DNA of 39,815 nt from Bacteroidota bacterium. Lineage in GTDB: Bacteria; Bacteroidota; Bacteroidia; Palsa-948. The notes beneath the pieces are model-generated. The model saw only the letters and a program-made list of their open reading frames with translations. It was not told the DNA's origin and did not search any database. Shown here piece after piece: positions 25,055 to 33,418 of this stretch. Both the position numbers and the translations under genes were made by a program. The stretch covers positions 1-39,815 of the forward strand of contig JACRAL010000005.1 of the NCBI GenBank assembly GCA_016213435.1, written 5' to 3'. Each line of letters begins with the position of its first letter. The stretch's first letter is position 1.

Positions 25055-26317
25055 ATGAAAGGATTTCACAACAAAGAAAAAGGTATCGGTATTTTGTATG
25101 ATGATATCTATCTGGTAAACGGAATGCGTACGCCATTCGGAAAATTATGCGGCACCATCGGACAAGTTTCTCCTACTGATCTTGGAATTTATGCTGCTAA
25201 AGCTGCAATGGAAAAATCAGAAATAAAACCAACAGATATTGATCAGATTTTTGTCGCCAACATCGGGCAGAGCTCACCTGACACTTATTTTCTTCCGCGT
25301 CATATCGGTTTGTATGCCGGAATTCCGTTTGGTATTCCATCGGTAATGCTTCAGCGCATTTGTGGTTCAGGATTTGAAACGATCATTGCAGGTGCAGAAC
25401 AAATTTCATTGGGAAAAGCAGGCATTTCACTTTGCGGTGGTACGGAAAATATGTCGCTTTCGCCAACAGCAGCTTTCGGAAACAGAATGGGATATGCACT
25501 CGGAAAACCCGGATTTGTGGATATGCTTTGGGAAGCGCTGAACGATACGGCTGCAGTTCCGATGGGATGCACGGCAGAAAATGTTGCTAAGAAACATAAC
25601 ATCACAAAGAACGATGCGAATGAATTTGCGAAACTTTCGGTTGACCGTGCTATGGCTGCTATAGAAAGCGGATTTTATAAAGAGGAGATTCTCCCAATGA
25701 ACACCACCGTTTTTGAAGCGGAAGGTTTGAAGCCAAGAAAAGTTTTTCTTCCGAGAGGCGTAAAAGATTTTGCGAAGGATGAACACATTCGCGCTTCCAC
25801 AATGGAAGAGATGGCAAAACTTCCTCCCGTATTTATGAAAGACGGAGTGCAAAATGCTGCTAACTCCAGCGGAATAGTGGATGGTTCTGCCATGGTGGTG
25901 GTTGCGCATAAAAATTCTGTGAAAGAAAAAAATATGAAGCCGCTTACCAAAGTGGTCGCTTCGGCAACCAGCGCTCTGGATCCGAGTGTGATGGGACTGG
26001 GACCAGTTCCTGCAATAAAATTAATTCTTGAGATGACGGGATTAAAAGTTTCGGATATAGGATTGGTGGAGATCAATGAAGCTTTCGCAGCTCAGTTCAT
26101 AGGATGTGAAAGAGAATTGGGTCTTGACAGAAATAAATGCAATGTGAACGGTGGTGCGATTGCGATCGGTCATCCGCTCGCTGCAACAGGAGCACGTTTG
26201 TCGCTCACCATTTCAAGAGAAATGAATTTAAGAAAAGTGAAATACGGAATTGCTTCGGCTTGCATTGGCGGAGGACAAGGAACTGCAATCTTATTTGAAA
26301 ATGTGACCCATCCCTAA
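25055..26317 (+). CDS. acyl-CoA thiolase (acetyl-CoA acetyltransferase family)
   Basis: RTPFGKLCGTI, QRICGSGFETI active-site Cys, NEAFAAQ, NVNGGAIAIGHPLAATGAR, SACIGGGQGTA. Confidence 0.92.
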   Translation: MKGFHNKEKGIGILYDDIYLVNGMRTPFGKLCGTIGQVSPTDLGIYAAKAAMEKSEIKPTDIDQIFVANIGQSSPDTYFLPRHIGLYAGIPFGIPSVMLQRICGSGFETIIAGAEQISLGKAGISLCGGTENMSLSPTAAFGNRMGYALGKPGFVDMLWEALNDTAAVPMGCTAENVAKKHNITKNDANEFAKLSVDRAMAAIESGFYKEEILPMNTTVFEAEGLKPRKVFLPRGVKDFAKDEHIRASTMEEMAKLPPVFMKDGVQNAANSSGIVDGSAMVVVAHKNSVKEKNMKPLTKVVASATSALDPSVMGLGPVPAIKLILEMTGLKVSDIGLVEINEAFAAQFIGCERELGLDRNKCNVNGGAIAIGHPLAATGARLSLTISREMNLRKVKYGIASACIGGGQGTAILFENVTHP

Positions 26318-26337
26318 CCCTTCACGAAGGGAAGGGA
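26305..26337. repeat. solo palindromic end at the thiolase 3' end
   Basis: tgacccatccctaacccttcacgaagggaaggga; supplies the C-terminal THP and stop. Confidence 0.5.
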
Positions 26338-26368
26338 ATATTGAAAAATTTAACAAATAATAAAAATT

Positions 26369-27484
26369 ATGGAAAAGACAAAAAATGAAACACACACAGT
26401 TTCCTCCCCTTCGGGGAGGAGTAAGGTGGGGATCCTATATCAATGGCAAATGACGGAACCTGATAAGGAGTTCAAGCTGACGGAAATTAATTTTCCTGAT
26501 CTGAAAGAAGGAGAAGTATTGGTGAAAGTTGCCGGCTGCGGAGTATGTCATACCGACATAAGTTTCTGGCACCACGGTGTGCAAACAAAACATGCGCTTC
26601 CGCTTACGCTGGGGCATGAGATCAGCGGAGTGGTGGTTGGCGGAGATGCAAAATGGCTGAATAAACCTGTGATCATTCCGGCTGTTCTTCCCTGCGGAGA
26701 ATGCGAGCTTTGCAAAAAAGGAAGAAGCAACATCTGCAGAAACCAACTCATGCCGGGTAATGATTTTCACGGAGGATTTGCTTCGCATATAAAAGTGTCT
26801 TCAAAATTTTTGTGTGCGGTGCCTGATGCTGTGTTGAAAAAATATCCGCTCGAGAATTTATCTGTGATTGCCGATGCGATTTCAACGCCTTATCAAGTAG
26901 TGAAAAAATCCGAACTGGAAGCAGGCGATCTGGCAATCATCATCGGAGTGGGCGGGGTAGGAGTGTACGGTGCGCTCATCGCGAAGATTTTCGGAGCAAA
27001 AGTGATCGCGCTCGATATCAACGATGAAAAATTAAACATTGCAAAAGCAAACGGAGTTGATGCGGTTCTGAATATAAAAGGACTGGATGCAAAAGCCATC
27101 AAAGACAAAGTGAAAGAACTTGCCAAAGAAATCAAAGCTCCGAAAACCGGCTGGAAAATTTTTGAGATCAGCGGCACAAAATCCGGACAGGATATGGCAT
27201 TCAATCTTGTCACATTCACCTCCACGCTTTCCATTGTTGGATTCACGATGGATAAAGTGGAAGTTCGTTTGAGCAACCTAATGGCATTTGATGCGAAACT
27301 CATAGGAACCTGGGGCTGCCGTGCAGAATTATATCCCGAAGTATTGGAACTTGTCGCTAACGGAAAACTGAAGATCGAGCAATTTGTGCAAACTTTCCCT
27401 ATGTCAAAAATAAATGAAGTGTTTAAAAATACATTGGAATACAAATACACAAAGCGTTCGGTGATGGTGCCGGATTTTAATTAA
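26369..27484 (+). CDS. had: 6-hydroxycyclohex-1-ene-1-carbonyl-CoA dehydrogenase
   Basis: Zn-ADH fold CGVCHTDISFWHHGVQTKHALPLTLGHEISGVV; CGECELCKKGRSNIC; context next to oah and dch. Confidence 0.88.
   Translation: MEKTKNETHTVSSPSGRSKVGILYQWQMTEPDKEFKLTEINFPDLKEGEVLVKVAGCGVCHTDISFWHHGVQTKHALPLTLGHEISGVVVGGDAKWLNKPVIIPAVLPCGECELCKKGRSNICRNQLMPGNDFHGGFASHIKVSSKFLCAVPDAVLKKYPLENLSVIADAISTPYQVVKKSELEAGDLAIIIGVGGVGVYGALIAKIFGAKVIALDINDEKLNIAKANGVDAVLNIKGLDAKAIKDKVKELAKEIKAPKTGWKIFEISGTKSGQDMAFNLVTFTSTLSIVGFTMDKVEVRLSNLMAFDAKLIGTWGCRAELYPEVLELVANGKLKIEQFVQTFPMSKINEVFKNTLEYKYTKRSVMVPDFN
26401..26433 (+). repeat. in-frame solo palindromic end in the had N-terminus (SSPSGRSKVG)
   Basis: CCTCCCCTTCGGGGAGG at 26403-26419 then agtaaggtgggga. 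Confidence 0.75.
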
Positions 27485-27502
27485 TTAATAATATTTATAA
27501 AA

Positions 27503-28600
27503 ATGGAAACAAAAAATCATAACATCGTAGAACACAGTTTCAAAGAGATTCTCTTTGAAAAACGTCCTTGTTTAAATCATGACGGCACGCCCGTAAAAGA
27601 TTTATACAATGCGTGGATTATTCTGAATAATCCCAAGCAATTTAATTCTTACACCACTGCTGCAGTAAAAGAGATTATTCTTGCTTTTGCCGAAGCATCG
27701 AACGACCGCAGCGTAGTTGCAGTTGTTTTCACCGCAGTGGGTGATAAAGCATTTTGCACCGGAGGAAATACAAAAGAGTATGCAGAATATTATGCGGGAA
27801 ATCCTCAGGAATATTCTCAGTATATGCGTTTATTTAATGATATGGTAAGCGCAATTTTAAAATGCGAAAAGCCTGTTGTCTGCCGTGTGAACGGAATGCG
27901 TATCGGTGGTGGACAGGAGATCGGCATGGCTTGCGATTTCACTATTGCACAAGACATGGCTCGTTTCGGTCAGGCAGGACCGAAGCACGGAAGCGCTGCG
28001 ATTGGCGGTGCAACGGATTTTCTACATCTCTATGTTGGAATTGAAAGAGCCATGATGTCGCTCACGCTTTGTGAACCTTGGACTGCGCATCAGGCATATA
28101 ATTTCGGAATGATAACCGATATTGTTCCTGCGTTGAAAGTGGATGGAAAGTTTGTAGCGAACCCTTTGGTTGTGATAGATAAACAAACGGATGAATTCGG
28201 AAAGCTTATTTTCGGCACTATGAAAACAGGAGAAGAACTTAAGAAAGGAAAAGAAGTGTTGGTAAAAGGTGTTGTTGATCTTTCATTATTGGATGAAGCG
28301 GTGAATAAACTGATTGCAAAACTGCTGCACACCTTCCCCAATTGCACTTCAAAAACTTTATCGGAAGTGCGCAAGAAAAAACTGGAGCATTGGGATAAGA
28401 ATAAAGAAAGCAGCCGCGAATGGCTTGCGCTCAACATGATGACCGAAGCGAAAGCAGGTTTCCGTGCGTTCAACGAAGGGCCGAAAGATAATCGCGAAGC
28501 GGATTTCATCAAGCTTCGCCAGCTGCTTGCTCAAGGTCACGAATGGAACGATGAGCTTCATAAAATAATTTCTCCTCAATTTCAAAAAGCTAAAGTCTGA
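27503..28600 (+). CDS. oah: 6-oxocyclohex-1-ene-1-carbonyl-CoA hydrolase (ring-opening)
   Basis: CLNHDGTPVKDLYNAWIILNNPKQFNSYTT, FCTGGNTKEYAEYYAGNPQEYSQYMRLFNDMVSAIL, QAGPKHGSAAIGGATDFL typical of the Oah/BamA family. Confidence 0.92.
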   Translation: METKNHNIVEHSFKEILFEKRPCLNHDGTPVKDLYNAWIILNNPKQFNSYTTAAVKEIILAFAEASNDRSVVAVVFTAVGDKAFCTGGNTKEYAEYYAGNPQEYSQYMRLFNDMVSAILKCEKPVVCRVNGMRIGGGQEIGMACDFTIAQDMARFGQAGPKHGSAAIGGATDFLHLYVGIERAMMSLTLCEPWTAHQAYNFGMITDIVPALKVDGKFVANPLVVIDKQTDEFGKLIFGTMKTGEELKKGKEVLVKGVVDLSLLDEAVNKLIAKLLHTFPNCTSKTLSEVRKKKLEHWDKNKESSREWLALNMMTEAKAGFRAFNEGPKDNREADFIKLRQLLAQGHEWNDELHKIISPQFQKAKV

Positions 28601-28603
28601 ACT

Positions 28604-29377
28604 ATGCAAAAAGTAAAAACTACTTACACCCACGATAATTCCGTTGCAAGAATAGTTCTTGACGATGGAAAAGGAAATGTGCTTGACCATGTAATGATGG
28701 AAGAGTTGCAGGAATTGTTTAATTCTTTCTCGAAGAATAACAATCTGAAACTTCTTGTGTTTGAAGGAGCAGGGAAACATTTTTCTTTCGGTGCGAGTGT
28801 GGAAGAGCACAAAAAGGATTCTGCCACTGCCATGCTTCGTGGATTTCACCAATTGTTCTATTCTCTGCGCGATCTTTCCATTCCAACGGTGGCAAAGATC
28901 AGCGGACAATGTCTCGGTGGAGGATTGGAACTTGCATTGATGTGCAATGTCCTATACGCGGATAAAACCGCCAAGCTAGGCCAGCCCGAAATTGTGCTGG
29001 GCGTATTTCCTCCGCCTGCTTCTATTTTGCTGCCTGAAAAAATTGGTTTTGCGCGTGCGGAAGAATTGCTCATCACCGGAAGAACTATTTCTGCCGATGA
29101 GGCAAAAGCGCTCGGACTGGTGAATGAATTATTTGCTGATAAAGAAACTATGGAAGCCGAAATTGCAAAGTGGATAGAACTGAACATTGTTCCTAAGAGT
29201 GCTTCCTCATTGCGCTTTGCAGTAAAAGCATCCCGTGCAAAATTAAATCATGTTATTTCTAATTTCTTACCGCAGTTGGAAGCTTTGTATGTAAAACACC
29301 TCATGGAAACACACGATGCGAATGAGGGAATAAATGCTTTTCTTGAAAAGAGGAAGCCTATTTGGAAAAACAATTAA
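28604..29377 (+). CDS. dch: cyclohexa-1,5-diene-1-carbonyl-CoA hydratase
   Basis: Crotonase fold; GKHFSFGASVEEH, GQCLGGGLELALMCNVLYAD, LGQPEIVLGVFPPPAS. Confidence 0.88.
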   Translation: MQKVKTTYTHDNSVARIVLDDGKGNVLDHVMMEELQELFNSFSKNNNLKLLVFEGAGKHFSFGASVEEHKKDSATAMLRGFHQLFYSLRDLSIPTVAKISGQCLGGGLELALMCNVLYADKTAKLGQPEIVLGVFPPPASILLPEKIGFARAEELLITGRTISADEAKALGLVNELFADKETMEAEIAKWIELNIVPKSASSLRFAVKASRAKLNHVISNFLPQLEALYVKHLMETHDANEGINAFLEKRKPIWKNN

Positions 29378-29425
29378 ATTGAGTTGAGAAAAATCGTGGG
29401 GCTAAAAAAATGAAAACAATAGCTG

Positions 29426-30448
29426 CTAGAACAAATCTCCTGTCTTTGAATTCGGAGTTTTCCCAAGATGCTTGTAAGCAAGTTCAGTAGCTTCTCTTCC
29501 GCGGGGAGTGCGCTTGAGGTAACCTTCCTTTATAAGAAAGGGTTCGTACACTTCTTCAATGGTTCCGGATTCTTCGCCCACCGCGGTGGCAATGGTGGTG
29601 ATGCCCACCGGTCCTCCCTGGAATTTTTCAATGATAGTGCTGAGGATCTTATTATCCATTTCGTCTAATCCGTGCTTATCTACATTCAGCGCGTTGAGGG
29701 CGTACTCGGCAATTTTCAGATCAATGTTTCCGTCTCCTTTAATTTGTGCAAAGTCACGCACACGCCTGAGCAATGCGTTTGCAATACGCGGAGTGCCGCG
29801 GCTTCTGCGTGCAATTTCATCGGCCGCTTTATCGTCAATGGAAATATTTAAAATGGAAGAAGAGCGCAAAAGAATTTTTTTGATCAGCGCGGCATCGTAA
29901 TAATCCAACCGCAGATTAATGCTGAAGCGCGAACGCAAAGGTGAAGTGAGTAATCCTGCACGCGTGGTTGCACCTACGAGCGTGAATGGATTTAATTTTA
30001 TCTGAACGCTTCGTGCATTGGGTCCGCTGTCGAGCATAATGTCGATGCGGTAATCTTCCATGGCAGAATATAAATATTCTTCCACGGTAGTATTAAGGCG
30101 GTGAATCTCGTCAATGAATAAAACATCGTTGGGTTCAAGGTTGGTGAGCAATCCGGCAAGGTCGCCCGGTTTTTCAAGTACAGGACCGGAAGTGGTGCGT
30201 ACGCTTACGCCCAATTCGTTCGCAATTATATAAGAGAGCGTTGTTTTTCCAAGTCCCGGAGGCCCGTGCAGCAACACGTGATCGAGCGATTCACCCCGTT
30301 GCTTGGCGGCTCTTACAAATATTTTCAGGTTCTCAACAACTTTATCCTGCCCCGTAAAATCGCTGAACTCACTCGGACGCAGAACTTTCTCCAGCTCTTT
30401 ATCTGCTGCGCTCAGGTCTTCGGAATCGGGAGTGAGGTTTGGATTCAT
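29426..30448 (-). CDS. ruvB: Holliday junction branch migration helicase RuvB
   Basis: [50 protein letters not shown]. Confidence 0.97.
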   Translation of the reverse strand: MNPNLTPDSEDLSAADKELEKVLRPSEFSDFTGQDKVVENLKIFVRAAKQRGESLDHVLLHGPPGLGKTTLSYIIANELGVSVRTTSGPVLEKPGDLAGLLTNLEPNDVLFIDEIHRLNTTVEEYLYSAMEDYRIDIMLDSGPNARSVQIKLNPFTLVGATTRAGLLTSPLRSRFSINLRLDYYDAALIKKILLRSSSILNISIDDKAADEIARRSRGTPRIANALLRRVRDFAQIKGDGNIDLKIAEYALNALNVDKHGLDEMDNKILSTIIEKFQGGPVGITTIATAVGEESGTIEEVYEPFLIKEGYLKRTPRGREATELAYKHLGKTPNSKTGDLF

Positions 30449-30610
30449 TTCTAAAAATCAAAAGTAATACAAATGGCGATGTGAAAATAATTTTTTGACA
30501 ATATTCGTTAGTTGCCTAACTAACATTGTCATGTGAATAAGTCAGAATTCCCGTATTTTTTTCTGGTATTAATAAAAGTAAATTTGGACAAACCAAAAAA
30601 TCGTTCTACA

Positions 30611-30643
30611 AGTCCTCCCATTTAGGGAGGATTTAGGTGGGGC
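30611..30643. repeat. solo palindromic end upstream of the exbB-like gene
   Basis: agtcctcccatttagggaggatttaggtggggc. Confidence 0.7.
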
Positions 30644-30653
30644 ACTTTTAACT

Positions 30654-31382
30654 ATGTTCAACTCCATTCTTCTTCAGATAGTAACATCTCCCGCAGGAGA
30701 TTCAGCAAGCAAAGCAACAGCAGGGGTTGCAAACGCAATGCCGGTAGCGGGACCTGTACAGGATACACTTTCTCTCCTTGATCTGCTGATGAAAGGCGGA
30801 CCCATGATGATACCAATAGGAATCCTTTTTCTCATGGCAATTTATTTTTTCGTGGAGCGGCTTCTTACCATTTCGCGCACGGGAAAAGCGGATGATAACT
30901 TCATCAACAATCTGAAAGACTCGCTCAGTACCGGAAATATTGAAAGCGCAAAAATGCTTTGCAAGCAAACCAAGGGTCCTCAGGGAAGGATCGTAGAAAA
31001 AGGAATGTCACGCCTGGGGAAACCCATTAAAGAAATTGAAGAAGCGATGCAAGGTGTTGCGCAACAGGAATTATACAAGTTGGAAAAAAATGTTCCCATC
31101 CTCAGCATTGTGGGTCGCGTAGCGCCAATGATCGGATTCATTGGAACCATCATCGGAGTTATATACATCTTTTACGAAATTTCATTATCCAAAACGGTGG
31201 AAATAGACGTGATCTCAAAAGGATTGTACCAAAAAATGGTGAGCAGCGGTTCGGGACTATTTGTCGGAATTCTTGCTTTTGTGTTTTATTACATTTTGCA
31301 GATGATGGTGGACAAAAGAGTTCATGCCATGGAAAGAACGAGTATGGATTTTATGGATATACTGCAGGAGCCGAATAAATAA
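30654..31382 (+). CDS. MotA/TolQ/ExbB proton channel family protein
   Basis: GPMMIPIGILFLMAIYFFVERLL; VGRVAPMIGFIGTIIGVIYIF. Confidence 0.9.
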   Translation: MFNSILLQIVTSPAGDSASKATAGVANAMPVAGPVQDTLSLLDLLMKGGPMMIPIGILFLMAIYFFVERLLTISRTGKADDNFINNLKDSLSTGNIESAKMLCKQTKGPQGRIVEKGMSRLGKPIKEIEEAMQGVAQQELYKLEKNVPILSIVGRVAPMIGFIGTIIGVIYIFYEISLSKTVEIDVISKGLYQKMVSSGSGLFVGILAFVFYYILQMMVDKRVHAMERTSMDFMDILQEPNK

Positions 31383-31416
31383 CCACCTCACCCTGGCCCT
31401 CTTCCAAGGGAGAGGG
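31383..31416. repeat. solo palindromic end between the exbB- and exbD-like genes
   Basis: ccacctcaccctggccctcttccaagggagaggg. Confidence 0.6.
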
Positions 31417-31435
31417 AGAAATACAAAATAGAATT

Positions 31436-31840
31436 ATGAAAATCAGCAGACGACACAGAGAAGGAGCCGAAGTGAGCACAGATTCGCTTAGCGATATCAT
31501 GTTCTTTCTTTTGATATTCTTTCTCATACTTTCCACACTGGTGAATCCCAGCGTGATAAAAATTAATCTGCCATCGTCAAAAGCAAATCAGCAGATCGAT
31601 ACAAAACCCATAGCGCTAGTGGTGACAAAAGATATGCAATACTACCTGAACAACAAACTCGTTGATGCAATGAATCTTGAAAACGAACTGGTAGTAGCAA
31701 TGAGCCAGATGAAAGAACCCACTGTAATTCTGAAGGTGGATAATTCGCTTACCGTACAAGATCTGGTAAATGTAATGCAAATAGGAGCAAAGTTGAAAGT
31801 TAAGATGGTGCTTGGCACCAAACCTCCAAACGCAGGATGA
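31436..31840 (+). CDS. ExbD/TolR family biopolymer transporter
   Basis: SLSDIMFFLLIFFLILSTLVNPSVIKINLPSSK. Confidence 0.9.
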   Translation: MKISRRHREGAEVSTDSLSDIMFFLLIFFLILSTLVNPSVIKINLPSSKANQQIDTKPIALVVTKDMQYYLNNKLVDAMNLENELVVAMSQMKEPTVILKVDNSLTVQDLVNVMQIGAKLKVKMVLGTKPPNAG

Positions 31841-31875
31841 TATGGAAAGTCGTCAACCTTTGCATCTGAAATAAC

Positions 31876-32652
31876 ATGGAAGCATCATTCGAAAGAAATA
31901 ACCGTTTAATTTCAATGGGAATAACCACTCTCGTTGCGATTTTACTGTTATTGATTTTCCTGTACATAAAATTCATCACACCCATTCCTCCGTTCGAAGC
32001 AAGTACGATTGGAGGATTGGAAGTTAATTTTGGTTTTGATGCGGCAGGGATGGGAGAGAATAATTCTCTTCAGCCGGCTACGGAAGATCAAAAGAATAGA
32101 ACAGAAGCAAGTCAACCAGCAAGTAATTCTCCATCTGATATGATCTCCAGCGCAGAAGCAAGTGTTGTGGTTGCACCTCCGGTGAAAAAAGTTAAAAATA
32201 ATGAGGTAAAAGTGGAAGAACCAAGACCAGATCAGAATTTAGTAAATGCATCTGATAAACTTTCAAGTAAACCATCCTTAAACACAGGAGATGGAGATGA
32301 CAAGACTCCAGGCAATAAGGGCAGTATTGAAGGTACATTAAATTCAAATGTCTATAGTGATTTTGGCGGGCGCGGAACAAAAGGAAGAATTAAAGGGGTT
32401 GGCAGAAAAATGATCGGTGATGTAGCTATTTACGATGACTCGCAGGAAACGGGGATTGTCGCGGTAGAGATTCTAGTTGATAGAATGGGAAAAATCACTA
32501 AAGCAGAACCTGTGCTGATGGGATCAACCACTACCAGTTCTCTTCTCTGGAAAAAAGCAAAAGAAGGATTGATCAATAAAGTTCTTTTTAATCAAAGTGC
32601 AATCGGAGAAGAAGCTCGAGGAACTATTTACATTAATTTTACGGTGAGATAA
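31876..32652 (+). CDS. TonB-like energy transducer
   Basis: Single N-terminal TM, low-complexity periplasmic spacer, C-terminal 'GIVAVEILVDRMGKITKAEPVLMGSTT...GTIYINFTV' TonB-like fold; third gene after exbB/exbD. Confidence 0.7.
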   Translation: MEASFERNNRLISMGITTLVAILLLLIFLYIKFITPIPPFEASTIGGLEVNFGFDAAGMGENNSLQPATEDQKNRTEASQPASNSPSDMISSAEASVVVAPPVKKVKNNEVKVEEPRPDQNLVNASDKLSSKPSLNTGDGDDKTPGNKGSIEGTLNSNVYSDFGGRGTKGRIKGVGRKMIGDVAIYDDSQETGIVAVEILVDRMGKITKAEPVLMGSTTTSSLLWKKAKEGLINKVLFNQSAIGEEARGTIYINFTVR

Positions 32653-32660
32653 AGCGACTT

Positions 32661-32858
32661 TTACTTCCGAAGCTTATATCTTCTCTCCTGAACTTTTCTG
32701 TCAACGTCATGAGCAATATCCCTAAGTTGATCGTCAGAACATTTTGTCAGATGTTTCTCCTGATAAACGTCATCTTTCCGTTTTATAAAATCAATAAGCT
32801 GCTGTCGCGTGAGTGCATAAATAAGTATTGACCTTATTCCATTTGATTTTTTAGACAT
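32661..32858 (-). CDS. small hypothetical protein
   Basis: 65-aa Lys/Arg-rich ORF in an otherwise empty interval; no recognised family. Confidence 0.35.
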   Translation of the reverse strand: MSKKSNGIRSILIYALTRQQLIDFIKRKDDVYQEKHLTKCSDDQLRDIAHDVDRKVQERRYKLRK

Positions 32859-33035
32859 ATTGAAGTAGGATATATAAATTAATATTTTGTTTCTGTTTCG
32901 TTTTTATTGAAGAATATGATGCGGATACAAATGTATGATAAAATCTTAAAGTGTGCATTAAAATATCACACAATGTGAATATATGCATCTCACATTTATG
33001 ATTTGATTACTCTCATAACTCAACAACTTTGTGTT

Positions 33036-33407
33036 ATGAAAATGCACATAGGAAAAAAAATAAAAGAAGCAGTGAAACGAAGCGGAATGTCAGTCACCGA
33101 GTTTGCTGCAAAAATTAATTACTCCCGCAGAAATATCTATTCTATTTTTGAAAAAGAAAGTGTTGATACTTCGCTGCTGACCAAAATAAGTGATGTGTTG
33201 GGACAGGATTTTTTCGTTCACTATAGTTCGGACTCTAAAAAATACGCTGCTCAACATGGTCGGGTAGAGGAACCATCGGGAGCATCGGAATACAGCGAAA
33301 ATAGAATCAGGGAACTCCTTAAAGAAGTGGAGTATCTAAAGGAAATAAATTCCCTTTTAAAAATTCAGATAGAGAAGTTGTCAAAGAGAAAAGAAAGCAA
33401 GAAGTAA
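33036..33407 (+). CDS. XRE-family helix-turn-helix protein
   Basis: GKKIKEAVKRSGMSVTEFAAKINYSRRNIYSIFEKESVDTSLLTKISDVLG. Confidence 0.75.
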   Translation: MKMHIGKKIKEAVKRSGMSVTEFAAKINYSRRNIYSIFEKESVDTSLLTKISDVLGQDFFVHYSSDSKKYAAQHGRVEEPSGASEYSENRIRELLKEVEYLKEINSLLKIQIEKLSKRKESKK

Positions 33408-33418
33408 TATTCAACAAG

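Noticed and set aside
26893-27450. 185-aa minus-strand ORF inside had
   Set aside because: Shadow ORF of a strongly supported alcohol dehydrogenase gene.
30611-30643. Intrinsic terminators at the CCTCCC..GGGAGG hairpins
   Set aside because: The hairpins lack following T-tracts, occur inside coding regions and share long non-hairpin flanks, so a repeat element explains them better.
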